From Bacteroidales bacterium UBA4231 (GTDB taxonomy: Bacteria; Bacteroidota; Bacteroidia; Bacteroidales; UBA932): a DNA stretch of 64,000 nucleotides. The notes under the pieces were generated by a model, which saw nothing but the letters and a program-made list of their open reading frames with translations, was not told the DNA's origin and ran no database searches. A program made the position numbers and the translations under genes. The stretch lies in NCBI GenBank assembly GCA_002396335.1, contig DGXN01000025.1, positions 9,954-73,953 on the forward strand, read 5' to 3'. Positions 18,878 through 27,644 of this stretch are shown here, piece after piece; within the stretch, counting starts at the first letter, position 1; each line of letters starts with the position of its first letter.

Positions 18878-20230
18878 ATGTCCCTGTATTCCTATTTCCG
18901 TATTTCCAAGCCGTCGGCCCGGAAGGTGCCGGCGGGGGAGGGGGATGCGGCATATAAGCGGCTTCGTACGCGCACTTTCTGGGGCGTTACGGTGGCATAC
19001 ACCCTGTATTACGTCTGCCGGATGACCCTGGGCGTCGTGAAGCAGCCGCTCATCGACGGCGGATTCCTGACGGCGGGGCAGCTGGGTATCATCGGCTCTG
19101 CTTTCTACTTTGTCTATGCGGTGGGGAAGTTTGTGAACGGCTTCATTGCCGACTACTGCAACATCCGCCGTTTCATGGCGGTGGGGATCGGCATCTCTGC
19201 GCTGGTGAACCTGCTGCTGGGGCTTCTGGGCCTTCTGAACGGCCCGCTGGGCTTTGGGTCCGTGCTCCTTCTGATCACGTTCTCTGTCCTGTGGGGCGTG
19301 AACGGATGGGTGCAGTCCATGGGATCGCCGCCCGGGACCATCAGCCTGTCGCGCTGGTTCCCGCTGAAGCGGCGCGGCACCATGTACAGCATCTTCAGCT
19401 CCACGCCGCAGCTGGGGAAGTCCGTTTCCATGATCATGACCGGCTTCATCGTGGCCGCTGCAGGATGGCAATGGGGCTTCCTTGCCGCCGCGGCCGCCGG
19501 TGTGATGGGCCTTGCCGTTTCCCTTGTCTTTATTGCCGATACGCCTGAAAGCGAGGGCCTTCCCTCTGTGCAGGAACTCTCTGGAGAGCCTGTGCAGGAG
19601 TTGGACCGGGAACCTACCCGGAAACTGCAGAAGTGGGTGTTCTCCCATCCCGGAATCTGGGTTATCGCCATTTCAACGGCGTTTTTGTATATCACCCAGC
19701 ACGCGGTGAGCGACTGGGGCGTGCTGTTTCTGCAGAAGCAGAAGGCATTTTCCCTGGAGCGGGCGACGCAGGTGATCGGCCTGGCGGAGATTTTCGGGGT
19801 GGCGGGGAATTTGGTGGCTGGCTGGCTGTCGGACGTGGTGTTCCGCGGCAACCGGGTGCGGCCGGTGGTCATTTCCGGCGTGCTGGCGGTGCTGTCGCTC
19901 TCCGGATTCCTGCTGCTGGGCGGCGGATTCGGCCTCAATATGCTGTTTGTGGCGGTTTTCAGCTTCTCTTTCAGCGTCGTGTTCTGCATTGTGGCGGGCC
20001 TGATGGCGCTGGACTTCGTGCCGCGCAAGGCAACCGGGGCGGCCCTCGGCATCGTGGGTATCTCAAGCTATGCCGCTGCGGGTCTTCAGAGCATGGTGAG
20101 CGGTTTCCTGATTGGCGGGAACTCCACCGGGGACCTGTATAACTTTACGCCGGTTTCCGTGTTCTGGATTGTAGCCTGCTTCATGGCTTTCTCCCTGCCG
20201 GTCATCGGCTGGAAATATCTGAAGAAATAG
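18878..20230 (+). CDS. MFS organophosphate:phosphate antiporter-like protein (GlpT/UhpC family)
   Basis: 450 residues with about 12 hydrophobic segments. The family signature is visible as NGWVQSMGSPPGTISLSRWF followed by KRRGTMYSIF, and the N-terminal YVCRMTLGVVKQPLI stretch is also typical. Start 18878 is just after the HAD stop; the frame remains open upstream to 18722 inside the HAD gene, but the homologous beginning is at 18878. The central cytoplasmic loop contains a tandem octapeptide duplication (VQELSGEP, VQELDREP; 19568-19615). It probably exchanges phosphorylated C3-C6 compounds for phosphate. The exact substrate is unknown. Confidence 0.85.
   Translation: MSLYSYFRISKPSARKVPAGEGDAAYKRLRTRTFWGVTVAYTLYYVCRMTLGVVKQPLIDGGFLTAGQLGIIGSAFYFVYAVGKFVNGFIADYCNIRRFMAVGIGISALVNLLLGLLGLLNGPLGFGSVLLLITFSVLWGVNGWVQSMGSPPGTISLSRWFPLKRRGTMYSIFSSTPQLGKSVSMIMTGFIVAAAGWQWGFLAAAAAGVMGLAVSLVFIADTPESEGLPSVQELSGEPVQELDREPTRKLQKWVFSHPGIWVIAISTAFLYITQHAVSDWGVLFLQKQKAFSLERATQVIGLAEIFGVAGNLVAGWLSDVVFRGNRVRPVVISGVLAVLSLSGFLLLGGGFGLNMLFVAVFSFSFSVVFCIVAGLMALDFVPRKATGAALGIVGISSYAAAGLQSMVSGFLIGGNSTGDLYNFTPVSVFWIVACFMAFSLPVIGWKYLKK
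19568..19615 (+). repeat. 24-bp tandem duplication in the MFS loop
   Basis: Two adjacent 24-bp units encode VQELSGEP and VQELDREP in the loop between the two six-helix halves. Length variation here would not change membrane topology. Confidence 0.6.
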
Positions 20231-20231
20231 G

Positions 20232-20993
20232 ATGGACAGTATTCTCGTTGCTCTTTTGATCCCCTTTGCGGGGACGGCCCTGGGATCGGCCTTTGTGTTT
20301 TTCATGCGGGGGGACCTGCCGGTGCAGCTTACCAAGATCCTGCTGGGATTCGCTTCCGGGGTCATGGTGGCGGCGTCGGTCTGGTCGCTGCTGATTCCGG
20401 CCATGGAGATGGACGGCGGCATCTGGCCGGTGACCGCGGGTCTCCTGGCAGGCTTTGCGTTCCTCTTGCTGATCGACTACATCACCCCGCACCTGCATGC
20501 CAGCGGTGAGGAGGAAGGCCCCCACAGCAAGCTTTCCAAGACCACCAAGCTGGCCTTGGCCGTCACCATCCACAACCTGCCGGAAGGCATGGCGGTGGGC
20601 GTGGCCATCGCCGGCGCCCTGTCGGCCGATGTCGGGATGTCCGTTGCCGGCGCCATCGCCCTGTCGCTGGGTATCGCCATCCAGAACGTGCCTGAGGGAG
20701 CCATCATTTCCATGCCGCTGCGGGCGGCGGGAAACAGCCGCTCCCGGGCCTTTGGCGTGGGTGCCCTGAGCGGAATTGTGGAGCCCATCGGCGGTGCGCT
20801 GGTGCTGCTGCTCGCTTCCGTAGTCACCCCCATGATGCCGTATCTGCTGTCATTTGCCGCCGGCGCCATGCTCTATGTCGTGGTGGAGGAACTGGTGCCC
20901 GAAGCCTCCCTGGGCGAGCACTCGAACCTGGCCACCGTGGGCTTCGCTATCGGCTTTGCCCTCATGATGGTCCTGGACGTTGTGATGGGCTGA
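20232..20993 (+). CDS. ZIP-family metal transporter
   Basis: 253 residues with about eight transmembrane helices. The metal-site motifs are HNLPEG (His114-Gly119, helix IV) and QNVPEG (from Gln151, helix V); EELVPEA lies near the end. The variable cytoplasmic loop (HLHASGEEEGPHS) is histidine- and acid-rich and may sense metal. ZIP proteins import Zn or other divalent metals into the cytoplasm. It starts 1 nt after the MFS stop and closes the unit. A 30-bp hairpin follows 9 nt after its stop. Confidence 0.92.
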   Translation: MDSILVALLIPFAGTALGSAFVFFMRGDLPVQLTKILLGFASGVMVAASVWSLLIPAMEMDGGIWPVTAGLLAGFAFLLLIDYITPHLHASGEEEGPHSKLSKTTKLALAVTIHNLPEGMAVGVAIAGALSADVGMSVAGAIALSLGIAIQNVPEGAIISMPLRAAGNSRSRAFGVGALSGIVEPIGGALVLLLASVVTPMMPYLLSFAAGAMLYVVVEELVPEASLGEHSNLATVGFAIGFALMMVLDVVMG

Positions 20994-21002
20994 CTCTCCT
21001 CC

Positions 21003-21032
21003 CGAGGGGTGCACCTCCAAGTGCACCCCTTG
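21003..21032. repeat. 30-bp hairpin family, copy 1
   Basis: CGAGGGGTGCAC, loop CTCCAA, GTGCACCCCTTG. It has the same 12-6-12 layout as copies at 36832 and 39914. It lies between the ZIP stop and the rsgA promoter. No T run follows, so a classic terminator is doubtful. Confidence 0.8.
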
Positions 21033-21042
21033 TGGAAGTGGC

Positions 21043-21073
21043 TTGGCGGATTTGGGATTTTTGAGTAACTTCG
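21043..21073 (+). promoter_or_regulatory. Promoter of rsgA-MATE
   Basis: TTGG at 21043-21046, a 19-bp spacer and TAACTTCG at 21066-21073 (one mismatch to the -7 consensus). The rsgA ATG at 21082 is 8 nt downstream. Confidence 0.5.
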
Positions 21074-21081
21074 CGGGTGGT

Positions 21082-22038
21082 ATGAGTGAACAGATTGCTA
21101 CTGTTGTGAAGAATGCCGGCAGCCATTATTTGCTGTCGGAGCTTCCGCAGTGGGACTTGTTTCCCGCTACGCTGCGGGGGAAAATCCGCCTGAAGGCCAG
21201 CGAAATCACCAACCCCATCGCCGTAGGGGACAGCGTCCGCTATGAATGGGTGGCCGACGGTGCCGCCTCCGACACCCACGACGGCCGCCGGGCGGTCATC
21301 ACCGAGATCCTTCCCCGGCGCAATTATGTGATCCGCCGATCTACCAACCTCTCTCGCCAGGCGCATATCATCGCCGCCAATGTGGATATGGCGTATCTGG
21401 TTGTGTCTCTGTACTTTCCGGAGGTCAAACTGCCTTTTCTGGACCGGATTCTCGTGACCTGCGAACTCTATGGCATCCCGGCCACCGTGGTTCTCACCAA
21501 AACAGATATGTACCGTGAACTGGCTGCCGAGGAAATCGCCCATTTCCGCAGCATCTACGAAGGTGCCGGCTATCCGGTCATCGAAACCTCCGTGGTTACG
21601 GGCGAAGGAATCGCTGAAATCCGGGAAGCCTGCCGGGGCAGGGTGAACCTTTTCTCCGGGGAATCCGGCGTAGGGAAATCCTCCCTGATTAAGGCGCTGG
21701 ACCCTTCGCTGGACCCGAAGATCGGCAATATTTCCGCTGCGCATCTGCAGGGAAAACACACGACGTCGCTGTACGAAATGTACCCGCTTTCGGGCGGAGG
21801 TTATGTGATTGATTCTCCCGGCATCCGCGGTTTCGGCCTGGTGGATGTGGAAAAAGAGGAGATTGCCCGGTACTTTCCCGAAATGCTCCGCGTCAGCGCC
21901 GATTGCCGATTCACTCCCTGCACCCATACCCACGAACCCGGTTGCGCCGTGAAGGCTGCCGTGGAGGAGGGCATCATCGCCCCCGAGCGTTACAACTCCT
22001 ACCTGGGAATGCTGGAGGAGGATAAAAAGTTCCGATGA
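21082..22038 (+). CDS. rsgA: Ribosome small-subunit-dependent GTPase
   Basis: 318 residues from ATG 21082, placed after the promoter; an in-frame start at 21043 is rejected. An OB-fold domain precedes a circularly permuted GTPase: G4 LTKTDMY comes before G1 GESGVGKS (193-200) and G3 DSPGIRGFG. The C-terminal zinc motif is CRFTPCTHTHEPGC. RsgA checks late 30S maturation and frees assembly factors using GTP. Its stop overlaps the MATE gene start (ATGA), so the two are translationally coupled. Confidence 0.96.
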   Translation: MSEQIATVVKNAGSHYLLSELPQWDLFPATLRGKIRLKASEITNPIAVGDSVRYEWVADGAASDTHDGRRAVITEILPRRNYVIRRSTNLSRQAHIIAANVDMAYLVVSLYFPEVKLPFLDRILVTCELYGIPATVVLTKTDMYRELAAEEIAHFRSIYEGAGYPVIETSVVTGEGIAEIREACRGRVNLFSGESGVGKSSLIKALDPSLDPKIGNISAAHLQGKHTTSLYEMYPLSGGGYVIDSPGIRGFGLVDVEKEEIARYFPEMLRVSADCRFTPCTHTHEPGCAVKAAVEEGIIAPERYNSYLGMLEEDKKFR

Positions 22039-23492
22039 AACTCCACCGCGAAATCCTGCGGTTGGCCGTTCCCAGTATCCTGGCCGGCCTCACCGTTCCC
22101 CTGGTGGGAATGGTGGATCTGGCCGTGGCAGGGCATCTGGGAGGTGCGGATACTTATTCGGCCGCGGCCCTGATCGGCGGCATCTCTGTCGGGACTATGC
22201 TTTTCGACTTGCTGTACTGGAGTTTCGGCTTCCTCCGTACCGGTACCGGAGGGCTCACTGCGCAGGCTTACGGCCGACATCTGGCCAACCCTTCCGACGG
22301 AGACGATCCCGAGCTGGGCCGGATTCTTCGCCGGGGCCTGCAAACGGCTTTTGGAGCGGGTCTCCTGCTCATTGTGCTGCAGCGGGCAATCCTGCTGCTG
22401 GTTTTTCTGCCGGTGGACTGCAGCCCGGAAGTCCGCGAACTGGCCACCCGCTACTTCTACATCCGTATCTGGGCGGCTCCGGCTACTCTTTCCCTCTTTG
22501 CGTTCAAGGGCTGGTTCATCGGCGTGCAGGATTCCGTCCGCCCCATGGTGGCCGACCTCCTGGTGAACGGAGTGAATATCCTGCTGTCCGTCGGCCTGGG
22601 CTTCGGTTACGGTCCGCTGCCTGCGATGGGCTTCTCGGGCGTAGCCCTCGGCACCGTCATCGCCCAATGGACCGGCCTCCTGTACTGCGCCATCGCCGTC
22701 CGACGCTATCGGCCCCTGACACGCAACTCTCTGAGCCTCAGTCGCTTGCTGAAATCGCCTCAGTCAAAATGCCGGAGGCGATTTCAGGAAAATGCTGATA
22801 CTGAGGGACTTGGGTGTCAGGGTGGAAAGGCCGATGAGCCGGAGATCCGGCTATGGACGCTGAACCGCGACTTGTTCCTCCGTTCAGCGGGGATGATTGC
22901 GGTGTACATAGGATTTACGATGATATCGGCCCGATACGGGGATATGGTGCTGGCGGTGAGCGCCATCCTGATGAAGCTGCTGCTGATATTCAGTTACTTC
23001 ACCGACGGTTTTGCCTATGCCGGCGAGGCGCTGACGGGCCGGTTCATCGGCGAGGGCAGCCGCGAAGGCGTCCGCACCACCGTGCGGGAAACCTTCCTCT
23101 GGGCAGGGGGCCTGGCCGTCGCCTTTATGCTCTTCTACCTCTGGGCCGGGGTTCCCGTGTTCCGTCTCATGACCAGTGACGCCAGCGTGGTGGACGCCGG
23201 CCGGAACTATCTCCCCTGGCTGCTGCTGATGCCCCTCACCGGTTGCGCCGCTTTCACCTGGGACGGCATCTTTATCGGCGCCACGGCCGGCAAAGACCTC
23301 AGAAACAGCACTTTGCTTTGCGCTGTCGGTTTCTTTGCCGTTTGGATAGCGGGTAAAATGATGGCGGGCGCCAGCCTGACTCCGGAGACCGCTCTCCACA
23401 TCCTGATGGCCGCCTATTTTGTCCACCTCTTGATCCGGGCCCTTTATCTTACCCTTCGTTACCGACCTTCCATCCTGTCCCGGACGCCGTAG
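22035..23492 (+). CDS. MATE-family efflux protein with in-frame palindromic insert
   Basis: 485 residues. Twelve hydrophobic segments in two halves match the MATE (DinF-like) family; ILRLAVPSILAGLTVPLVGM opens the first half and RDLFLRSAGMIAVYIGF the second. Between the halves, residues about 227-263 are strongly basic and polar and are encoded by a palindromic DNA element (22714-22822). That loop is cytoplasmic in MATE proteins, which probably explains why the insert is tolerated. The protein should export cationic drugs or metabolites using Na+ or H+. The reading frame is intact across the element. It overlaps rsgA by 4 bp. Confidence 0.88.
   Translation: MKLHREILRLAVPSILAGLTVPLVGMVDLAVAGHLGGADTYSAAALIGGISVGTMLFDLLYWSFGFLRTGTGGLTAQAYGRHLANPSDGDDPELGRILRRGLQTAFGAGLLLIVLQRAILLLVFLPVDCSPEVRELATRYFYIRIWAAPATLSLFAFKGWFIGVQDSVRPMVADLLVNGVNILLSVGLGFGYGPLPAMGFSGVALGTVIAQWTGLLYCAIAVRRYRPLTRNSLSLSRLLKSPQSKCRRRFQENADTEGLGCQGGKADEPEIRLWTLNRDLFLRSAGMIAVYIGFTMISARYGDMVLAVSAILMKLLLIFSYFTDGFAYAGEALTGRFIGEGSREGVRTTVRETFLWAGGLAVAFMLFYLWAGVPVFRLMTSDASVVDAGRNYLPWLLLMPLTGCAAFTWDGIFIGATAGKDLRNSTLLCAVGFFAVWIAGKMMAGASLTPETALHILMAAYFVHLLIRALYLTLRYRPSILSRTP
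22714..22822. repeat. Palindromic element inside the MATE gene
   Basis: Outer arms CCCTGACAC (22714-22722) and GTGTCAGGG (22814-22822) and an inner perfect 13-bp stem (22749-22761 with 22775-22787) are nested. The core 22725-22818 is 94 bp and corresponds end to end to 6923-7016, with shared CTGAG--TCAGT, CAAAA-GC loop and TTGGGTGTC end. It is read through in frame. Confidence 0.75.
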
Positions 23493-25925
23493 CTATTCTC
23501 CCCGTCCGGCCGACTGGACCAGACCGCGGATATGGGCGTTGAGGTTCTCATTCGCTGTCAGGCTCTCCAGGGTGCAGTGCATGCGGTAGCGCCAGTAGTG
23601 GCGGGGGATGGCGGGAATGTTGATGCGCTCGTCGGAAGGATTGCCGCCGTAGCGGACGGCGCCGTCGGTGGCCAGCCAGTCCTGCAGCGGCAGGATGGCG
23701 AGCATGGCGGGCGAGTGCATGTGCTGGGCCAGGATCAGGTCCGCCACCCAAGGCTCGCAGAAGTAGGGGGCGTCGCCCTCGCAGCCCAGGACCTGGTTGT
23801 AGTAGCGCTGGGTCAGGGCGCGGTCCTCCTCCCACCAGGCACGAAGCGGCGAAGTGTCGTGCGTTCCCGTGGCGCAGACGCACCAGTAAGGATAGTTTCC
23901 GGGCTGGCCGAAGGTGTCTTTCGGATCCTTGGGCATGCGCTGGATCTCCAGCGAGAGGATGTTCAGCTCCTGCATCACGGACGGGACGCAGGCGGGGATC
24001 ATGCCAAGGTCCTCTCCGCACGCAAGCATGCCAGTGGAGCGCAGCAGGGCCGGGAGTTTCTGAAGGGCCGACGCCTTCCAGAACGCATCGTGCCTTCTCC
24101 AGAAGAAGTCTTCCGAGAGCTGGAGGTAGCGCTTTTTGAGCCATTCCGGCAGGGCGGCGAAACGGGCCGTCTTCTCACCGGCGATGCGGGGGTGCCATGC
24201 GTCGGCCTTCCGGGGGTCCTGGACGAAGAGAACGTCGGTGCCGGAGCCTTCGCCGGGGTTGAACCCTTCTGCGCGAAGTTCGTCGCCGCTGAAGGGGAGG
24301 GCCGGGCTGAAGTGCCCCATGAGCCCGCTTTTGTAGGCCGACGGAATCTCCCAGATGCGGAAGAATCCGAGGATATGGTCGATACGGAAGGCGTCGAAGT
24401 ACTGGGCCATGCTTTTCATGCGGGCTTTCCACCAGCTGTATCCGTCGCGGGCCATTTCCTCCCAGTTGTAGGTGGGGAAGCCCCAGTTCTGGCCGTCTTC
24501 GGCGAAGGCGTCCGGCGGTGCGCCGGCCTGGCTGTCCATGTGGAAGAGTTCGGGGTGCTGCCAGGCGTCGGCACTGTCGCGGCTCACGCCGATGGGAAGG
24601 TCTCCCTTGATGGCGACCCCCTTCAGGTGGGCGTAGCGGACGGCTTCCTTGAGCTGCAGGTCCAGCAGGAACTGGAGGTAGCACCAGAAGGACACGTCGG
24701 CACTGTGCTCCTGGGCAAAAGCCTGTACTTTCTTGGCGCTGTAGGTGGCCCACTTGCCCCATTTCCCGAAGACAGGCGTGCCGTTGAGGTCCCTCAGGAC
24801 GCAGAAAACGGCGTAGGGCAGCAGCCAGTGCTCATTCTCCTTCAGGAAGGCCTGATAAGGGGCCGACGTAAGGGTCTTCTGTCCCTTGGCGCTCTGGAAG
24901 AGCTTTCTGAGCAGTCCCAGCTTGGCCTGGTTCACGGCTTCGTAGTCGATCTGCGGCAGGGCTTCCAGTTCCGCTTTTTTGGCCTTGTAGGCAGCGTCCT
25001 GGCGCACGCCGGCGTCAGGAAGATGGATGAACTGGGGATGCAGGGCAAAGGAACTTACGGCGTTGTACGGGTAAGAGTCCTGCCAGGTGTGGGTCATGGT
25101 GGTGTCGTTGATGGGGAGGAGCTGGATGACACTCTGTCCGGCCTTGACGGCCCAGTCCACCAGGTGACGGATGTCGTTGAATTCGCCCACACCGAAGCTC
25201 TCCTCGCTGCGGAGGGAGAATACGGGAACGGCGACGCCGGCGCCCCTCCAGGGCCGGGTGGCGAACTGGGGCTCCAGGTCTGCGATGATGAGCTGGGTGC
25301 TCTCTCCGGGCACTTCCGCGAAGAAGTGGTTGGGGCCCTCTTCCCACAGGCGGATCTGAAGGGTCTTGCGGTCCACGATGACGAATTTGTATTCCATGGG
25401 TTCGTGGATGTCCATGGAGATGAACCACCAGGGAAAGGCGGCGTCGCTCATCAGGTGGACTTTCTTCCAGTCGCCGAGGGTTTTGCCGGAACCCACCAGG
25501 GCTACGGCCTCGTCCTGCCGTACTTCCGGAACGGCGATGCGGAAACAGGTGTTTCCCAGGTCCGGACCTTCATTGCGGGGATTCCGGAAGGAGGCGCCGT
25601 CGCCGCGGCGGAAGATGACGTCGCTGAAGGCCGATGCATAGAAAGCCGAATTGGCCGGCTGCTCCTGCCACCGGGCGCGGACGATGATGTTTTTCTGCAC
25701 CTTGGGGGCTTTGAACTGGTGGGAACGCCATTCGCGTTTGACGATTTCCCCGTCCCGGACCAGCTCGAAGGTGAAGCTGCCTCTGTCTTTGAGGTCCCGG
25801 CCGCTGAGCATAATCTGCCACAGGCCGCCGTAGGAATACTCCATGGGGATGTGTCTTTTTCCCAGTTTGATCTGGACGGATTCGCCCCAGGCGGTATGAT
25901 ACTGAAGTTGAATATGTGTGGTCAT
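23493..25925 (-). CDS. malQ: 4-alpha-glucanotransferase (amylomaltase) with N-terminal starch-binding domains
   Basis: 810 residues. Two CBM20-like domains come first (residues about 1-105, and about 125-225 with VALVGSGKTLGDWKK), then the GH77 catalytic barrel: PVFSLRSEESFGVGEFNDI, IKGDLPIGVSRDSADAW, FRIDHILGFFRIWEIP (nucleophile Asp), LACGEDLGMIP (acid/base Glu) and TGTHDTS. It transfers alpha-1,4-glucan segments between maltodextrins in the cytoplasm. The architecture equals that of DPE2-type enzymes common in Bacteroidota. It is alone on its strand with a promoter that overlaps a palindrome at 25949-25966. It converges on the MATE gene with no space between stops. Confidence 0.95.
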   Translation of the reverse strand: MTTHIQLQYHTAWGESVQIKLGKRHIPMEYSYGGLWQIMLSGRDLKDRGSFTFELVRDGEIVKREWRSHQFKAPKVQKNIIVRARWQEQPANSAFYASAFSDVIFRRGDGASFRNPRNEGPDLGNTCFRIAVPEVRQDEAVALVGSGKTLGDWKKVHLMSDAAFPWWFISMDIHEPMEYKFVIVDRKTLQIRLWEEGPNHFFAEVPGESTQLIIADLEPQFATRPWRGAGVAVPVFSLRSEESFGVGEFNDIRHLVDWAVKAGQSVIQLLPINDTTMTHTWQDSYPYNAVSSFALHPQFIHLPDAGVRQDAAYKAKKAELEALPQIDYEAVNQAKLGLLRKLFQSAKGQKTLTSAPYQAFLKENEHWLLPYAVFCVLRDLNGTPVFGKWGKWATYSAKKVQAFAQEHSADVSFWCYLQFLLDLQLKEAVRYAHLKGVAIKGDLPIGVSRDSADAWQHPELFHMDSQAGAPPDAFAEDGQNWGFPTYNWEEMARDGYSWWKARMKSMAQYFDAFRIDHILGFFRIWEIPSAYKSGLMGHFSPALPFSGDELRAEGFNPGEGSGTDVLFVQDPRKADAWHPRIAGEKTARFAALPEWLKKRYLQLSEDFFWRRHDAFWKASALQKLPALLRSTGMLACGEDLGMIPACVPSVMQELNILSLEIQRMPKDPKDTFGQPGNYPYWCVCATGTHDTSPLRAWWEEDRALTQRYYNQVLGCEGDAPYFCEPWVADLILAQHMHSPAMLAILPLQDWLATDGAVRYGGNPSDERINIPAIPRHYWRYRMHCTLESLTANENLNAHIRGLVQSAGRGE

Positions 25926-25948
25926 ATCTTGGTAGTTTCAAGTGCTGA

Positions 25949-25980
25949 ACAAATGTAAACATTTGTCCCGGATTCCGCAA
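25949..25980 (-). promoter_or_regulatory. malQ: malQ promoter overlapped by a palindrome
   Basis: On the minus strand TTG (25980-25978) and TACATTTG (25957-25950) are 20 bp apart. The -7 box lies inside the perfect inverted repeat ACAAATG-TAAA-CATTTGT (25949-25966), which could be a repressor or activator site. Confidence 0.6.
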
Positions 25981-26039
25981 GCCCTTCGGAGAGAACTTTC
26001 CTGAACCGTCCATAATTGCCGACGATTGGAAAACACTGC

Positions 26040-26070
26040 TTGGGAAATCGGCTTAAAATGGTTATCTTTG
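26040..26070 (+). promoter_or_regulatory. Promoter of the C69 dipeptidase unit
   Basis: TTGG at 26040-26043, 19 bp, TATCTTTG at 26063-26070. The ATG is at 26089. The rest of the 25926-26088 gap shows no gene. Confidence 0.7.
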
Positions 26071-26088
26071 AACTTTAAAGTTTGGATT

Positions 26089-27633
26089 ATGAAAAGATTG
26101 TTCTTCGTGGGAATGCTTCTCCTCCTTTGGCTGCCCGTGCGGGCGCAGGAGGAAGGATATGAAGGGGACAGCTGTACGTCCATCATGGTGGGGCGTCTGG
26201 CTTCCACCGACGGGTCGGTGATCACCAGCCACACCTGTGACGGAAAATATCGCACCTGGGCCCGGATGGAACCGGCGCAGGACCATGCTCCGGGGGCGCT
26301 CCATGCCGTGCTCCGCGGAACCATGAAAACTTCCTCCCCGGAAGACACCGCCGGCGTGCGGGTGATGGGCTACATCCCCGAGGTTTCCCATACCTATGCG
26401 TATTTGAATGTGGCGTATCCCTGCCTGAACGAAAAGCAGCTCGCCATCGGGGAAACCACCTTCGTCGGCCCCAAAGTGCTGGTGAACGAGAAAGGCTGGT
26501 TCACCATCGAAGAACTGGAACGGGTGGCCCTGCAGCGCTGCACCCAGGCCCGTGAAGCCATCCTCCTGATGGGCTCCCTGGCCGAAAAATACGGCTACGG
26601 CGACAGCGGCGAATGCCTCACTGTGGCCGACAAGCGCGAGGTCTGGCAGTTCGAGATCGTGGGCGTCGGGGCCGACAAGATCGGCGCCGCCTGGGTCGCC
26701 AAGCGCGTTCCGGACGACCATATTGCCGTGTCGGCCAACATCCCCCGCATCGGCCGGATTGACCGGAAGGACCCGGACATGCTGGCTTCCGGCAATGTGG
26801 AAAAAGTGGCCCTGGAAAACGGCCTCTGGGACGGGAAGAGCCCCTTCCTCTTCTGGAAAGCCTTCCATTCGTCCAACCCCGGCGGAAAGAACTTCAAGGA
26901 CCGTGAGTGGTTCATTCTCAACCACTTCGCCCCGTCCCTGAAGCTGAGCTTCGAGGCGGACGAACTGCCCTTCTCCGTAAAACCGGAAAAGAAGGTGGAC
27001 ATCCGCGAAGTGGTGGCCCTGTTCCGTGAAACCTACGAGGGCACCTCCTTCGACATGACCCGGAATGTGAAAATGGCCCGCTCCGCCACCAAGTCCCATC
27101 CGGCCGACACCATCGTGAGCCCCGTGGCCAACCCCTGGCTCACCACCACCCTCCGCAACACCCTGAACACCCTGGCTCCCGGCACGGTGGAATTCCGCCG
27201 CACGGTGGCCGTGGCCTGGTGCGCCTATTCCCATATCACGCAGCTTCGCGACTGGCTTCCCGACGCCGTGGGCGGCGTGTGCTGGTTCTCGGTGGACAAC
27301 CCCGCCCAGAGCCCCCGCATCCCTATCTTCTGCGGCACTACCGAACTTCCGTCGGCCTTCTCTTTCTGCGGACAGCACAAATATGTTCCGGACTGCGTGC
27401 TCTGGCAGTTCCGCAGGGCCAACAAACTGGCCACCCTCTCCTGGCAGACCACCAAGAAAGGCTTTAACAAGGAAGTCCTCCGCCTGGAAGAAAACGCCCT
27501 CCGGGGCCTTCCCGGGGCCGACGCCACCGCCGACCAGCTGAATGCGTACACCCGGTCGGTCTACGAAGAGGCCGTTGCGGCCTGGGAAAAACTGGAGGCC
27601 AAGTACTGGGTACAGTTCGGCTCCGGATTCTAA
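26089..27633 (+). CDS. Secreted C69-family dipeptidase
   Basis: 514 residues with a signal peptide ending at VRAQ. Family C69 (PepD-type) enzymes are Ntn hydrolases in which a Cys becomes the N-terminal nucleophile; here it is probably Cys29 in EGDSCTSIMVG. Further family motifs are MGSLAEKYGYGDSGECLTVAD and VSPVANPWLTT. Most Bacteroidota members carry a signal and act in the periplasm on dipeptides. Start 26089 is set by the promoter just upstream and the signal peptide; the frame opens earlier at 26026. It leads a run of eight plus-strand genes with gaps of no more than about 20 nt. Confidence 0.9.
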   Translation: MKRLFFVGMLLLLWLPVRAQEEGYEGDSCTSIMVGRLASTDGSVITSHTCDGKYRTWARMEPAQDHAPGALHAVLRGTMKTSSPEDTAGVRVMGYIPEVSHTYAYLNVAYPCLNEKQLAIGETTFVGPKVLVNEKGWFTIEELERVALQRCTQAREAILLMGSLAEKYGYGDSGECLTVADKREVWQFEIVGVGADKIGAAWVAKRVPDDHIAVSANIPRIGRIDRKDPDMLASGNVEKVALENGLWDGKSPFLFWKAFHSSNPGGKNFKDREWFILNHFAPSLKLSFEADELPFSVKPEKKVDIREVVALFRETYEGTSFDMTRNVKMARSATKSHPADTIVSPVANPWLTTTLRNTLNTLAPGTVEFRRTVAVAWCAYSHITQLRDWLPDAVGGVCWFSVDNPAQSPRIPIFCGTTELPSAFSFCGQHKYVPDCVLWQFRRANKLATLSWQTTKKGFNKEVLRLEENALRGLPGADATADQLNAYTRSVYEEAVAAWEKLEAKYWVQFGSGF

Positions 27634-27644
27634 CAGACTGGATT

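Noticed and set aside
21003..21032. Classic rho-independent terminator
   Set aside because: The stem is strong but no T run follows; it is kept as a repeat of unproven function.
23532..25958. An 808-codon plus-strand frame opposite malQ
   Set aside because: MalQ on the minus strand has all GH77 motifs and a promoter; the opposite frame is a by-product of codon bias.
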